From Monoraphidium neglectum (lineage: Eukaryota; Chlorophyta; Chlorophyceae; Sphaeropleales; Selenastraceae), in NCBI RefSeq assembly GCF_000611645.1, contig NW_014013300.1:2576-13630 (forward strand): a stretch of 11,055 nucleotides of DNA. Reading direction: 5' to 3'. The translations under genes were made by a program, and so were the position numbers. Positions 1 through 8,520 of this stretch are shown piece by piece (the stretch's first letter is position 1; each line of letters begins with the position of its first letter). The notes below the pieces were generated by a model. That model was not told where the DNA came from. It saw nothing but the letters and a program-made list of their open reading frames with translations, and made no database searches.

Positions 1-1
1 G

Positions 2-130
2 GCCGCCGCCGAGCGCGCGGCGGCGCTGCAGCGGGAGGAGGAGCTCTACGAGTTCTCCCTCAAAGACATCCCGGTGCGGCGCGGCCCCAAGAAAGCGAAG
101 GGCGCGCAGCGGCCGCCGCTCGTAGTATGA
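2..130 (+). CDS. 3' end of an unrecognised gene (terminal exon, partial)
   Basis: The frame starting at base 2 is open from the left edge to a TGA at 128-130 and gives 42 residues. The composition is typical of GC-rich algal coding sequence, with nearly all third positions G or C. The peptide begins Ala/Glu/Arg-rich (AAAERAAALQREEEL), which suggests the end of a helical or coiled-coil stretch. A segment YEFSLKDIPVRRG follows, and then a basic tail with GPKKAKG and RPPLVV at the C-terminus. I do not recognise the family. The gene starts outside the window, so exon number and function cannot be given. It is convergent with the GST-like gene that ends at 1730. The call as coding rests on codon bias and an uninterrupted frame, not on homology. 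Confidence 0.6.
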   Translation, partial: AAAERAAALQREEELYEFSLKDIPVRRGPKKAKGAQRPPLVV

Positions 131-324
131 CGCCGCTTTGGGGTCTCCTCAGCGGGGACTCGGGCGGGCGCGCAGGCGAGGGTGGCGATGCGCGTGCGCG
201 GGGCGCAGGGGCCGCCCCCGGTCAAGAATGAGGCCGATTACGAATAGCCCGGGTAGATTTAGTCACACGGCTTGATTGCTGAGCATGTTGAGGATTACGT
301 CGCACGTTGGAGATAACTTCATTC

Positions 325-329
325 TTACA
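325..329 (-). terminator. Only - strand TGTAA downstream of the GST-like gene
   Basis: TTACA on the + strand reads TGTAA on the - strand. It is the only such motif I find between the GST-like stop codon (1730) and the left edge. Using it would require a 3' UTR of about 1.4 kb that runs antisense over the other gene's 3' UTR. A non-canonical signal closer to 1730 is at least as likely. Confidence 0.15.
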
Positions 330-725
330 AGTGACAGCCCAAATGGAGTGCTCGCGCAGCCCTGCGCTTGCATGGAATGGCCCCCCGCTTCGAGGGCGGC
401 GGCGCCAGCGCCCCTGAAGGGCCCACGGGCGCGCGCGCGCAGTGCCGGCCGAGCTCGCAGCCCAACGGGCGCGCAGCCGGCCCAGCGACCCGGCCATGCC
501 CGCTGTTGCTGGGTGGGGTGCAGCGACGGCGTGCAGTGCGCGCACACGCGCGCGCGCTGCCTGTCTTTGTCACATTGTTGATGCTGTCGGCTTTGTGATT
601 TGAAAGTTGCCCGCCTCTGCTGTTTTGCACTCGATCGTTGCCCCACTGAGCTTGGCGCCGCTGCTCTGTCATTTCTTGGCGCGGAGTGCTGCGTCGCGTT
701 TTGCGGATTCGGCCGCGTGCGGCGG

Positions 726-730
726 TGTAA
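726..730 (+). terminator. Candidate poly(A) signal TGTAA for the left-edge gene
   Basis: TGTAA is the usual nuclear polyadenylation signal in chlorophyte algae. It occurs here about 600 nt after the TGA at 128-130, a plausible 3' UTR length for these organisms. A further + strand copy at 1685-1689 is less likely for this gene because it lies close to the convergent GST stop codon. A five-base motif can occur by chance, so confidence is modest. Confidence 0.35.
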
Positions 731-1729
731 CCCGCGTCTTTGCGGAGCGGAACGTGGCACATCAAGATTGCGTCGCACAGCGCGGCGTGCTCGACCTTGC
801 AGGGGAGGTCTCGCGGGCCTTTGCAGGCCGGGCAGCAGCAGGGGGCCGCCGGCCCTGCAGGGCTAAGGCTGGGGAGCAGCGCCGCCAAAGCCTTTCCACG
901 GAGCCGCAATAGGTCGCACTCGTGCTCATTTCAAGATCGCTCTTTGCCCCTGCATGCTGCTGCTGGGAAGTTGACCACAGCTGATTACTAATCATAGTCA
1001 TGACTGCTTTGCCTTGGCAGCGGTTGCACCCTCCTGTGGGAGCGTAAGAAGCGGATCGCGTCTGCAGTGACACACGACTTGCAAGGGTGCATTGGCAGCG
1101 CCAGGCCATGAGTCTGCCGATGCCCAAGCGATCGGTGCTGCGGCAGCCGGCGGCAGGGCTGGCAACGGTCCCATCAGAGAGCGTGCTCGCCGGGTGAAAT
1201 CAAATGCAACGCAATTCTGGCAACCAAGATTTATGATACCAAACCAATTGCCCAAAAGCAGCAGATATGCTGGGGATGCTGAGAGGTCGTGCTGACCACA
1301 CCCGCAAAGTACTCGTCTAGGCTAGCTGGCGCCAACCAAGGCTTGGGCGTACCGCTGAGGCAAGCGGGACCACCGGCTGGCAACGGGCGTTTGCGCTGCC
1401 ACAACACTTGATGTGTCGCAGCAGGTGGGGCAGCACAACTCCACAGACGAAAATCGCGAGCTATAAGCAGCACAACTCGCTAGTGAGTGCCACTGCACGG
1501 ACGGTAATGATTGACAATCACCAGCAATGGCTCGCAATGATGCATGGGGGCGAGCGACGGCAGCCGCGCAAACGCGGCAGCCACGCAGCCGCCTGCAGCG
1601 AAACCTAGTGCCGCCCGCAGCGCGTGCACGCAGGCGCGTTGCGGCCCGTCGCGCCTGGGTTGGCCCTCCCTGACCGCGGGACGCTGTAACAATCCTAATC
1701 CTTATCCTAGTTCTCATCCTCCCTCGGCT

Positions 1730-4070
1730 TCACATGAGGGAGTCTGTGTCCCAGGGGGGGCAACGATCAGAGGCGAGGTAGGCAGCCAGCCGCGGCCGCG
1801 CCCCTATGGCCGCCTTGAAGGCCGCCAGGCGGGGCGCGTTCCCGATGGCGTCGTCGTACCACTTCTTGAAGTGCTGCAGGGAGGGGCAACAAGACGAAAA
1901 AGTGGCGCGAGGGGTCGGTCAATGTTGCTGTGTATTGGTGCACGATCTTGGTGAGGTGGGCTTCAGAGCATTTTTGAGTGATCATTCAGTGTGAGCCGGC
2001 CCGTGGCCCGCAAAGCTAAGAGCGACATCACTCAACAGACCACTGCATGGAAAGCTTGCCAATTGCAACAGCAGCCACGTTGCGCACAAGCACGCCCGCA
2101 CGCCCTCAAATGCGCCCCTGGAAACCACATTCATCCTCCTCATCCAGACTGCCCTGGTGCAGGCGCAACCCCCCGCATGCACCGACAGCACATGGGCAAT
2201 CACGCGAGCGCATGAGTCCGCACGATCCAATTTGCCTCGTATCCGCTTGCTTGCTGGCACACGCACGCCTGCAGGCTGACGCACGCACATGCACGCACGC
2301 ACACACGCTCACAGACACGCGCGCCCGCCCACCTGCTCGCACGCACAGAGGTAGTGCCATGCCACCAGGTCCGCCGCCGTTAGGCCGGGCCCAACCAAAA
2401 ACCCGTTGTCCTCCGCCCCGGGCCGCTGCTCGTTATTCCAGCGCAGCGCGGCCTCCAAAAACTCGAAGTACTTTGGCAGCCTTCGCAGGTCCAAGGGCAC
2501 GCAGCGTCGCGCCCGTTTGGGGTGTCGAGGCGCGAAGGCAGGGGGGTGGGCGGGGTGGGATCATGTGGGGCGGGCTGGGGTGGCGGGTAAGGGTGAGGCT
2601 GGTGCAGTCCGCGAGACGGCACGTCTCATGTCATTAGGGAGCTTCGCACCAGCCTGCGCGTGCATGCGTGCACACGCGCGACCACGCACTCGCATGCATG
2701 CGCGCACACGCAAACACGCCCACACACAAACGTGTGCGCATGCGCATGTGCACACGCGTGTGCCTGTGCACAAGTCAACACACAGAATGGGGCGTACGCT
2801 TGCGTGCACAACTGCTGTCCGTGTGTGCCCACGCGCACCGCTTTGCGCCATACTGCTCTATGTAGGGCGGGCAGGCGTCCACCTGCGTCCTGCACAAAGC
2901 CAGGGCACCAGATGAGGGAAATAAGAAGCATCAAGGATCAGCGCCAGCTGCCAGGCGCGCGGGCTGTAAAGATCTGTGGGGACAGCAGCAGCAGCGGCGG
3001 CGGAAGCGGCAACTAGCAGCAGCAACGCCAGCAGCGACGGCAGCGGCGACAGTCGCAGCCCCCCCCCCGGTGGCAATGGCAGTAGCAACGGAAACAGCAG
3101 CGGAGCGGTCTGACTCTCAAGCACGCTCACTTGTGCGATGCGTAGAAGTCCTTTGGGTGGAAGGCTGCCGCCATATGCGGGTGGAAGGGCAGCAGGCAGG
3201 CAGCGCCGGCATTTAGTTGGGGGTCAGCCCAGCAAGGCGCGCCTACTGCCACCAGCTCCCCTGCCCCAATGCCGCCCGCTCAATGGCCCGTGCCGGGCTG
3301 TCGCACCACAACCCATCAAGATTGCGGGCATCAGTCCGCCCTATGAACCCCAACATCCCAGCGCGAGAGTGCGCGCGCGCGCGTCCCGCTCACCGAGGCG
3401 CCCCTCCCCCACTGCGTCCGACAACACGACGCTCAGGATCTGATCCACGCCCGCCTTCTGCTCCCGCGTCAGCCCCTGCCCCCACCCAAACTCCTCATTT
3501 AGGTACGAGCAGATCGCCGGCGTGTTGCACATCGCAAACCAGCCCCGCGCGACCGCCGGCGGCGCGCGGAGCGGCGCGTGCGTGTCGTCGGCGGCGTTGG
3601 CGAAGCAGAATTCGATGACGGCCTTGAAGCCGGGGTGGCTCCGGATGGCGCCCTCGTCAGTCCAGGAGGGGGCGGGGGCGGCGAAGGCGCGCGCGACGTC
3701 TAGGTATGGCACGGCGGCCTCCTCAAAGCACAGCCGCACGTACTCTCCTCGGCCCTGGGGTGGGGGCGAGTTTGGGCGCAAAAATGTACTGCGACTTGCA
3801 GGCGGCAGTGCGTCTTTGATTTCAGGACCGGCTACGCATGTGGAGCACTCTTGGGGGTGCATGGAGGGGGGAAGACCAGAGCTGCGGGTCAGAAAGCTGC
3901 TTTTGGGGAAGAGTTGCGGTGGCGCGGCCACGGGCTCGTCTGCGAGGGCAGAGGGACGGGGGGCCGTTTTGGGGCATGCGGCGCGATCGGGCGGCGCTTG
4001 TTTGTAGCGACCGGCACCTGGTGCAAATCAGGATTACCTTAACGCTGGGCCAGTAGTACAGCCGCCACAT
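1730..4070 (-). CDS. Glutathione S-transferase-like protein, six exons, complete
   Basis: Spliced exons (- strand) are 4070-4038, 3754-3394, 3164-3131, 2889-2839, 2480-2333 and 1873-1730. They total 771 nt and give 256 residues plus TGA. All five introns are GT-AG and the split codons join cleanly (G+CC Ala132, AA+G Lys143, CG+G Arg160). The product is a cytosolic two-domain GST, expected to conjugate glutathione to electrophiles or reduce peroxides. The thioredoxin-like N-terminal half opens MWRLYYWPSVK; Tyr5/Tyr6 are candidates for the catalytic tyrosine of sigma/mu/pi-like classes. GRGEYVRL (12-19) follows, and N88-T-P-A-I92 fits the glutathione-binding turn. The helical C-terminal half contains RLPKYFEFLE (160-169) and the N-capping box T194-A-A-D197. 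The length is normal for GSTs, allowing for an insertion at about 40-72. The start is the first in-frame ATG after a TAG 27 codons upstream. No targeting peptide is evident. The GST fold is secure; the subclass is inferred. Confidence 0.85.
2259..2346. repeat. CA/CG-rich imperfect microsatellite in GST intron 5
   Basis: A run of degenerate GCACGCAC, GCACAT and ACACAC units on the + strand, so TG/CG-rich in the GST transcript. It abuts the donor site of the intron at 2332/2331. Purine-pyrimidine alternation dominates, which gives some Z-DNA potential. It generates spurious Thr/His/Ala or Val/Cys/Arg open frames. Confidence 0.7.
2656..2780. repeat. Alternating CA/CG/TG tract in GST intron 4, with palindromes
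   Basis: About 125 bp of imperfect alternating purine-pyrimidine sequence. It includes two perfect 12-bp palindromes, TGCGCATGCGCA (2735-2746) and CACACGCGTGTG (2751-2762), four bases apart. It lies inside the intron between the 51-nt microexon and the exon starting LPKYFEF. The translations on both strands (Cys/Ala/His/Arg repeats) are artefacts of the repeat. Confidence 0.7.
2979..3110. repeat. CAG/CGG-type trinucleotide-rich tract with a poly-C run in GST intron 3
   Basis: Imperfect GCA/GCG/GGC triplets (CAGCAGCAGCAGCGGCGG and variants) with a run of ten C at 3059-3068. In the GST transcript this is a CTG/CCG-rich pyrimidine-biased stretch ahead of the branch and acceptor region of the 51-nt exon. 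The Leu/Ala-rich open frame it makes on the - strand is not coding, because the spliced GST frame skips it. Confidence 0.65.
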
Positions 4071-4192
4071 GGCAGGGTCGCGCTCGCTGCGCAGGGGTGG
4101 CGGCAGCGAGGCATGGCGAGCGTTTGCTTGCTGCCACGCGTGAGGGGCGGACTAGTACGGCAGCTTGGGTCCCCGCAAGGGTAGCTGCAATC

Positions 4193-4226
4193 CATACGTA
4201 CGCGAAGCCCTTTTTATTTGCGTATG
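4193..4226 (-). promoter_or_regulatory. Candidate core promoter element of the GST-like gene
   Basis: On the - strand, CAAATAAAAAGGGC (4220-4207) is an A/T-rich TATA-like element about 140 nt before the GST start codon at 4070, in otherwise GC-rich DNA. It sits between 6-bp inverted repeats CATACG (4193-4198) and CGTATG (4221-4226). Transcription from here would give a 5' UTR of roughly 100 nt. That UTR would contain an upstream ATG at 4114-4112, out of frame with the GST, whose reading frame runs past the GST start. This is motif-based inference only. Confidence 0.3.
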
Positions 4227-4606
4227 TCAACAAACCTCTCCTGAGGCGCGGACGCCATACTCCCCTCAGGTGATCTCGTCGCACTGCTGCGACACAAGCT
4301 GCGGCACGCCCTGCTCCGCCGAGTGACCGCCGCCTGCGTCGCTGGGTGCTGCGGGCGGCGGTGCGAGCGCGTGCTTGGAGTTGCACAGCGATTCACACCG
4401 AAAGAAGCGAAGGATGTTTTTGTGACCAACGTGCGCATTAGGGCTGAAAGGGCCACCTGTTCCGTCCCCTTCCGCAAAACTTAGTTCTCGGCGATCTCGC
4501 CGCTGTGCTCGAGGGGCATTCAATTGATACAGTGGTATAATATACAATTATTCAACGACCGAGAGAACCTGCGACCCAGCTTCTAGGATTATGAACGGTA
4601 TTCACA

Positions 4607-4666
4607 CTCTGATGCTCTGATGCCATGTGACTGAAATGCTTTTTGGAGCGTGACGGCCATGTGACT
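4607..4666. repeat. Short direct repeats with TGACG/GTGAC motifs
   Basis: CTCTGATG occurs twice in tandem (4607-4622), and GCCATGTGACT occurs at 4622-4632 and 4656-4666, 34 bp apart. Between them lies GCGTGACGGCC, which contains the TGACG core bound by bZIP factors. The cluster lies about 0.55 kb upstream of the GST start. Short repeats of this size can arise by chance. Confidence 0.4.
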
Positions 4667-5522
4667 ACGGTACCTGGGTGACAGAACCTTAACCTCAATT
4701 GCCCCCAACTGCTGTGACTATCAAACGCGGCGGGCCCGTTCGAGGCGGCGAGCTCACAGCACGCGCCCGGCCTGGGTGCGGTGTCAGCGCACACGCGACA
4801 GGGGGAGCCGCAGGGGCTCTATCCAGCCAATGGGGGCGGGAGAGCGCAATCCCACTTTAGCTCACGGCATGCATTCTGGGGAGACACGGGATGGGTCGAG
4901 CACTTTCAACAGAGGAGCGGGGCGCTGGGCCCAAAGGCGTGGGGCACACAAGAAAGGTTGGCCATCAACTCATGCGTTGCACACAGCCCAGAAAAATTGA
5001 GCGATGCATGAGACATTTGTGTGTGTGCAAACACGCTTGTGTGGCAGGCACAGGCTGCGGATGTGAGCGCAATTGTACCCGCTACCCTGGGCGTTGCTTG
5101 GCCCCGCAGTTGTCGCAATGCATGGTCCTGGCACTGGGCCGCCATCTGACCAGCGGGAGGGGGTGGGGACGGAAAGGGAGGAGGGCAGGTGAAAACGAGA
5201 GCTCGCATCGTCAACTGCGTTGGGCATCCCCGACGATAGCAGCACCAGACCCGACTTAGCGCCGCCTGCAGGAGAAAGCGGATGTTGGGCGGAAGCCTGC
5301 ACAAATGCACAAGTTGTCGCTGCTGTCGGCGGCATGCCAGCAGCCGCGTGCACAACGAGAATGGCTTTTCAAGCGGAGTGCGCGCCCACCAATCTGCTAT
5401 GGTCAACCGACGTGGCATCACTGGGTTGCAGAAGGTTGTTGAGGGGGCTGCACCCCCAAACATTGCGCAAGACAGGTGACTCCTGCTCGCGGCACCTGCA
5501 TTCCACCTACTTGACCTCCTTC

Positions 5523-5546
5523 GCACTGAGGCACTGAGGCACTGGG
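5523..5546. repeat. Three-copy 8-bp tandem repeat
   Basis: GCACTGAG twice followed by GCACTGGG, in intergenic DNA. It is small, with no evident function. Confidence 0.6.
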
Positions 5547-6287
5547 CGTCAGCTTCAGCATATGTTTGTAGCACATCCAGGCAGCCTCGACGGTCAGTTC
5601 TCGGTCTATTGTTATTGTGTAACGCAATTCTGGTTATCCGTAGCCGTTGCACAGCCGGCTCAAAACCTCCAACGGCAGATCGAGGCGAAGAGCGCGAATC
5701 CGACAGGCCATCTCCGGGCTGCGGCTCGCAACGGATCACGAGCGAGGGCAAGTGAATCACATGCCTTCAGCAAAATATATGTACACTGCCTAGCGCGAGA
5801 CATTTCTGGACGTATCATGCCTGGTCCAGAGTTTGACCGGCCTGCAGCTGACCTTGCATATGGCGAGCTCAAGTGCAGATAACCGCGCGGGCGCACGCCT
5901 GAGACCGCAGGGAGCGCTCCGCGTCACACTATTTGTGCCCTCTGCAGCAGATTTGCGGCAAGCAGCACACGTTTAAGGCCTCGGAAAGGGTGTCACCTTC
6001 TCTGTGCGATTTGACAGTGGGCAGCATACATTCTCAGCGCTGCAGCAGGCCCCTCTGGATAGCTATGTTGCTGCAGTCGGATGTCCTTGTTGCAGGCGCT
6101 CAAGCAGGCGCGTGCAGTGAAAGTGTTCACAGCACCTGCTGCATAGTTCCCAGCTGCTGCCCAGGTGCGGTTGCGTGGAGAGGCGGGTGACGACCACACC
6201 CTGTCTGCACCACACGTCGCACCGACGCAGACAGGCCTCCTTTCAGCCTAGAGGATGTCATAAACGATCAAGCAAAAGGTCTTGAAG

Positions 6288-6308
6288 ATACTTTGCACCA
6301 CAAAGTAT
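6288..6308. repeat. Perfect 8-bp inverted repeat (hairpin), 5-nt loop
   Basis: ATACTTTG, then loop CACCA, then CAAAGTAT. The two arms are exact reverse complements. It lies about 390 bp upstream of the GAF gene start, in a relatively A/T-rich segment. It could be a dyad operator or an RNA hairpin in a long 5' UTR, or a chance structure; no U-run follows it. Confidence 0.5.
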
Positions 6309-6435
6309 GGGTGGAGCCAGTGTAGGGGCTGGGTATTGCCACGGGAGTTCGAGTCACAGCTGCTGTGATCTTCCCACTGCAGGGGCGAACACTGCAAGGG
6401 ATTATGAGGCGGCCCCCCTGTTGGTCGCATTCGAT

Positions 6436-6446
6436 CAAAATAAACG
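6436..6446 (+). promoter_or_regulatory. Weak TATA-like element upstream of the GAF gene
   Basis: CAAAATAAACG lies about 250 bp before the ATG at 6695 and is the clearest A/T-rich box on the + strand in the proximal upstream region. It is similar in composition to the element upstream of the GST gene. This is inference from composition alone. Confidence 0.2.
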
Positions 6447-6694
6447 CAGATACAGTGTCTTTGTTTAGAGTGCCGTCGTGTCGCTTGTCACTGACCAACA
6501 CCAGCATGCTCCGAAGGGGCGGAGACCCCGCGTCACTCTAGCCCTGTCGCCGGTGTACACAGCTAACGAACATCTTCTAGGGTAGATTTAGCGCCCGTAA
6601 CATTGCCGGACAGAGGGCTGCGCCGCACGGTTGGCGTCGGCGCCCCCTGTCGCTCGCGTTTGGCGGATCCTGTTGAACGGCGGCCCGAAACAGG

Positions 6695-8464
6695 ATGGGC
6701 TGTGCCTCGTCAACAGAGGCGGGCGCCGCAGCCAGCCAAGGGATGCGGTCAGCCTCGTCCTCCGCCTCACCAGATGCGAAGCAGGCGGCGCTCAGCCTGC
6801 AGCGGACAGTCAGCTGGCAGTGCGCTACGCCCAACAGCGCAGAGCATGCAAACAGCGGCGCAGCGGCGGCCGCCGACCGTGCCATCGCTGCTCAAAGCGA
6901 ATTGTCCAAGGTAAGAGCCAACCATCGTGCGACCCTCTGCGCCGCCGCGCGCCGCACGGCCGCCACGTGGACTCTGGCGCTGCTGGGCAGCTGCCCGCAT
7001 CGCCGGCGGCTGTGACGGCGTTCCGTTGTGCGGCGCACACACCCGCGGTCGGACTGCAGCCGCGCCGCCCGCCCGCCTTGGCGCCTTGGGGGGTGGGCAC
7101 CTCAACCGTATCTCATCGCAGGGCAGCCGGGCGCTTGCATCGAGCGTGACATGCCCACGCCACTCGTGCGACCGCATGGGCCCAAAACACAAGGCGACTG
7201 CGGTGCTCCAAGGGATGGCGATGCTGAGTACTAATGCGCTGCTGGCGATCCCAGAGGCGGCTGATCTCATAGTCGACCAAGGCAGAGCGGAGCTGGCGGG
7301 GTGAGCGCGCCTGCAACCCAGGAACTGCAACGCAGCAAGGCACATGGCAAAGTCACCCTCTGTGCCCCCAATGTTGCGCGCCCGCACGCCCGCGACGCGC
7401 GGGGGAGCCCCAGCGGCAGCCCTGCAAGGCGAGGCGAGCGCCTGCCTGGCGCCTCCCCACGCGTCGCACCGCCGCATCACGAGAACCGCTGGACCTCGGT
7501 AGACTGACCGCGGGGCCCGCTTCTCCCCTCGTTCCACTCCGACTTCCGCCGCCCTTCCGCCCCCGGACTGCCCCGCCGCCCCGCAGCATCGTGGTGTTTG
7601 CCGACGGCAACCTGGACTGCGGCGTGCTGCTCGCCGCCAGCGGCAGGGGCGCGGCGGCGCTGGAGAGGGAGGTGCTCATGCGCGGGCCGGGGTGGGGCGC
7701 GCGGCGGGCGGCAGATGCGCCGGGCGGGCGCTGGGTGGTTTCAGACGCCTCCAATCACTCGGAGGTGAGGTCCTGAGCTGCGGGCACCTGCATGTTGGCT
7801 GTGGAGGCATGCATGTGTGCGCATGCTTGCGGGTGTATTCGTGCGTGATTGCATGGCCCTGGGGGTGTGGAGCAGGCGTGTAAACGCGTCTGCCTCATAC
7901 ATGCGCAAAGTCAGATGTTGAGCGGCGGCCTCGGCACAGTCGAGGTCAGTTGAGCCGCAGCTGTAGCCACGGTCCCAGGGCTAGCACGCACGCGCGGGGC
8001 AGCAGCTGCCGCCCCCCTCGCCCGTTGCGGCGCCGCAGCCCCGCGAGCCTGCCGGCGTCCCTCGGCGCGGGGGCAGCCGCCTCGCATCATCGCCCCACGA
8101 GCGACCGCCGGTCTCTGCGGCCTGCGCCCCTCATTTCTCCTGAACGCGTGTTGCGCCCATCCGGTCGTCAAATCTGTAACAGCTGCCGACCGATTTCGAG
8201 CGGCTGCGTCATGAAGCGGGCATCGCCAGTTTCGAGGCCGTGGCCATCCGGCCCCCGAGCGGCGGCCAGCCGCTCGGCGCGCTGCTGCTAGGCTCGAGCC
8301 GCGCCGGCGGCCTGGGGGCGGGCGACGACGGGTGGGTGCACGGGCGGGGTGGGGTGGGGTCAGGGGATGGTGCACGCGTGGCGACTGCTGTGCCACCGTG
8401 CGCGCGCTGGGCTTGAGTGGGTGCAGGCCTATGCGCTTGTGTGTGTGAACAGGCATGTGCGCTG

Positions 8465-8520
<56 letters not shown>

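Larger units (their letters stand above)
131..1729. other. Convergent intergenic region with putative 3' UTRs
   Basis: This stretch separates the stop codon at 130 (+ strand) from the stop codon at 1730 (- strand). Several open frames of 60-190 codons cross it on both strands, but they overlap each other, lack splice-consistent continuations and match no family I know. I read it as two 3' UTRs plus spacer. One piece (739-840, - strand) has more coding-like codon use and is listed among the findings. There is no tRNA-like or rRNA-like sequence. Confidence 0.5.
4071..6694. other. Divergent intergenic region between GST-like and GAF genes
   Basis: A 2.6-kb stretch visibly less GC-rich than the flanking exons, with an A/T-rich patch at about 4515-4560 (GGTATAATATACAATTATTC at 4533-4552). 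The longest open frame (4906-5760, - strand, 284 codons) is rich in Cys, Ser, Arg and Pro without order, crosses the poly-purine stretch at 5156-5190, and resembles no protein I know. I see no convincing exon chain, tRNA or rRNA. Small features inside are listed separately: a 8-bp tandem repeat, a perfect hairpin, and weak gene-remnant candidates. The region presumably carries the promoters of both flanking genes. Confidence 0.5.

Noticed and set aside
852..863. 12-bp palindrome GCCCTGCAGGGC
   Set aside because: Short GC-rich palindromes are common in this composition and nothing around it suggests a site of function.
2259..2780. Regular CA-rich blocks considered as a CRISPR-like array
   Set aside because: There is no constant repeat with unique spacers. 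The units are degenerate dinucleotide and tetranucleotide repeats inside introns of a eukaryotic gene.
4906..5760. 284-codon open frame on the - strand
   Set aside because: It is rich in Cys, Arg, Ser and Pro without domain order, shows no recognisable motif, and crosses a polypyrimidine stretch (CPPPFPSPPPP) that looks like a splice-acceptor tract or simple repeat. Long open frames are expected by chance in GC-rich DNA.
6345..6362. TTCGAGT resembling a tRNA T-loop
   Set aside because: The flanking five-base arms do not pair, and no acceptor stem or anticodon arm can be placed around it.
251..6591. Shared 12-mer GGGTAGATTTAG at 251-262 and 6580-6591, considered as element ends
   Set aside because: A few exact 12-base matches are expected by chance in a window of this length. 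The flanks do not match, there is no target-site duplication, and two different genes lie between.
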